A stretch of DNA of 64,000 nucleotides, from positions 62,001 through 126,000 of the forward strand of contig JAPDFW010000064.1 in assembly GCA_028826165.1 (NCBI GenBank), read 5' to 3'. Below the pieces are notes generated by a model, which worked only from the letters and a program-made list of their open reading frames with translations, searched no databases and was not told where the DNA came from. The position numbers and the translations under genes were made by a program. Numbering within the stretch: the stretch's first letter is position 1; each line of letters opens with the position of its first letter. Shown here piece after piece: positions 62,217-64,000 of the stretch. The DNA is from Anaeramoeba ignava (lineage: Eukaryota > Metamonada > Anaeramoebidae).

Positions 62217-63269
62217 TCATTTTTTTTGTTTTGGTAAATGAAATGGAAAGAAAACTTCTTTAAAATTATTCAATATTCCTTTTGAATAAGGATTGCGAAT
62301 TTCTTTTTCTGTTGGAATATTTTTTAATTGGGAAATAAAAGTAACATTTTCATGAGTTCGTAAAAAAAGTTCTTTTAATTTTTCATTTGGAATTTTAAAT
62401 TTATTTGGATCGATTGGTTTTCTTTGAGAAAGTGGTTTATTTTCTTCCATTTTTTCATATTTGGCAATTAGTCTTTTTGTTCTTGTGAAGCTTTAAAATT
62501 TTCAAACATATGAATTTCTTCTTTTAAATCAGCATATCTGAAAGTTTCATTTGTTGTTGTATTAGTTGCAATCAAATATAAATGATATGCCACAAAAGCA
62601 AATAAAACAATTCCCATCATAAAAACCATAATCAATAATCCAAATAAAGCTCTATATTCAACAATGATATACTTATAAAGAAAATTTTAATTTTATATTT
62701 AATTTTAATTTTAATTTTGATTTTAATTTTAATTTTTTAAAATTTTTATTTTAATTTTAATTTTAATTTTTATTTTTAATTTTTTGATTTTAATTTTATT
62801 TTTAATTTTAATTTTAATTTTAATTTTAATTTTAATTTTAATTTTAATTTTAATTTTGATTTTAATTTAAATTTGATTTTAATTTTAATTTTAATTTGAT
62901 TTTAATTTTAATTTTAATTTGATTTTAATTTTATTTTTAATTTTAATTTTGATTTTAATTATAATTTTAATTTTAATTTTAATTTTATTATAATTATCTA
63001 CTCGAAGAATATGTGAAAAAGAGATTGGCGAAGGATTTCCATATTTATCAAAAAACACAAGATCTAAAATTGAACTATTTTTAACATTATAATATAAAAT
63101 TCGGAAAATAATATAACTTGCATAACTGCACATAATCATGTTTGCAATTAAAAATAAAACAAAATATCGATAATTATTTAATCCCATAGTATTTGCAACC
63201 CATCCACAATAGTGATCATAACGTGCAACACATTTGTTAACAAATCTACAATGTTTTGATCTTGCAGGT
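62217..63269 (-). CDS. DHHC-family palmitoyltransferase with DHYC motif (3' part; one frameshift)
   Basis: Exons 63002-63269 and 62217-62671 encode the C-terminal two thirds of a protein S-acyltransferase; the 5' exons lie beyond the right edge. The catalytic loop reads RPARSKHC...CVARYDHYCGW, so the active motif is DHYC rather than DHHC, as in yeast Akr1. Two usual zinc-binding cysteines are replaced (V in HCRFVNKC, T in WVANTMG). Two transmembrane helices follow (YFVLFLIANMIMCSYASYII and LLIMVFMMGIVLFAFVAYHL), then the TTNE motif and the C-terminal NPYSKGILNNFKEVF. The frame breaks at 62474-62478: five A's in the transcript sense where six would keep KASQEQK joined to the tail. The homology across the break supports a consensus error rather than a stop. 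Confidence 0.85.
62672..63001 (-). repeat. aattttaatttt repeat intron of the DHHC gene
   Basis: A 330-bp intron of (ttttaa)n with gatttt variants, donor GTAGAT at 63001 and acceptor TATAAG before 62671. Confidence 0.75.
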
Positions 63270-64000
63270 CTTTTTAAAAATGATTATTAAAATGATTATT
63301 AAAATTTATTATTAAATTTATTATTAAATTTATTATTAAATTTATTATTAAATTTATTATTAAATTTATTATTAAAATTATTATTAAATTTATTATTAAA
63401 TTTATTATTAAATTTATTATTAAAATTATTATTAAAATTTATTATTAAATTTATTATTAAATTTATTATTAAATTTATTATTAAATTTATTATTAAAATT
63501 ATTATTAAATTTATTATTAAATTTATTATTAAAATTTATTATTAAATTTATTATTAAATTTATTATTAAAATTTATTATTAAAAATTATTATTAAAAATT
63601 TATTATTAAATTTATTATTAAAATTATTATTAAAATTTATTATTAAAATTATTATTAAAATTATTATTAAAATTATTAAAATTATTATTAAATTTATTAT
63701 TAAATTTATTATTAAAATTATTATTAAAATTTATTATTAAAATTATTATTAAATTTATTATTAAAAATTTATTATTAAATTTTATTATTAAATTTATTAT
63801 TAAATTTATTATTAAAATTTATTATTAAAATTATTATTATTAAATTTATTATTATTAAAATTATTATTAAATTTATTATTAAATTTATTATTAAATTTAT
63901 TATTAAAATTTATTATTAAATTTATTATTAAATTTATTATTAAATTTATTATTAAATTTATTATTAAATTGATTATTAAATTTATTATTAAATTTATTAT
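63270..64000 (-). repeat. attattaaattt dodecamer repeat, upstream intron of the DHHC gene
   Basis: Continuous tandem of attattaaattt (with attattaaaatt variants) from 63280 to the window end. It is preceded by the acceptor AAAAAG of the DHYC exon. The intron is longer than 730 bp. Confidence 0.85.

Noticed and set aside
1-64000. Mitochondrial or apicoplast origin because of extreme AT content
   Set aside because: Nuclear-type genes with spliceosomal introns, standard stop codons and proteasome, TRAP and SCYL2 genes exclude an organelle genome.
1-64000. tRNA, rRNA or other structural RNA genes
   Set aside because: I saw no G+C-rich islands with cloverleaf-like complementarity. The only G+C-richer island is the transposon.

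Overview
This is nuclear DNA of an AT-rich eukaryotic microbe. It carries spliceosomal introns (donors mostly GTAAAT, GTAATT or GTAAAA; acceptors TAG or AAG) and uses the standard code: both TAA and TGA act as stops, TGA for example at 11401 in UXT. The gene content points to an amoeboid protist: a strumpellin (WASH complex) exon, COMMD2, a RasGAP, a RasGEF, calponin-homology proteins, ankyrin proteins, a SCYL2 pseudokinase and farnesyltransferase beta, with N/Q/K/E-rich low-complexity tails. An Anaeramoeba-like amoeba is my best guess, but the sequence alone does not prove it.

Layout. 1-9 kb: first exon of WASHC5 (-) and its intron, a CH-RasGAP-PH protein (+), COMMD2 (-) and TRAP-alpha/SSR1 (-). 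9-23 kb: the prefoldin-like UXT (+), a large CH plus PH-like protein (+), and proteasome subunit alpha-7/PSMA7 (+). The single 5.6 kb PSMA7 intron carries a pogo/Tigger-type DNA transposon with a broken transposase. 23-34 kb: a TMEM128-like membrane protein (-) and an ankyrin-REM-RasGEF protein (-), the latter with a 3.8 kb repeat-filled intron that contains ghost ankyrin fragments. 34-45 kb: SCYL2 (+), FNTB (+) and a PAS-like coiled-coil protein (-). 45-49 kb: about 20 copies of a 160/173 bp satellite. 49-64 kb: an ankyrin-pseudokinase (-), a giant TPR-RRM protein (-) and the 3' part of a DHYC-type palmitoyltransferase (-).

General properties. Most large introns and some intergenic spacers are filled with A/T microsatellites, often with a 12-nt unit. 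These create long spurious open frames. Nearly every gene has a pyrimidine tract containing one or more CATTTT motifs just upstream of its start codon, including two very short divergent promoters (830/932 and 9285/9395). At least five genes are interrupted by apparent one-base shifts inside low-complexity or homopolymer tracts while their domains continue on both sides. I interpret most of these as consensus errors, and have annotated each such gene as one unit with the break stated.

Functional links. Several genes serve Ras and membrane signalling (RasGAP-like, RasGEF, farnesyltransferase beta, palmitoyltransferase) and endosome or secretory traffic (WASHC5, COMMD2, SCYL2, TRAP-alpha). The order gives no evidence of operons; each gene appears to have its own promoter.
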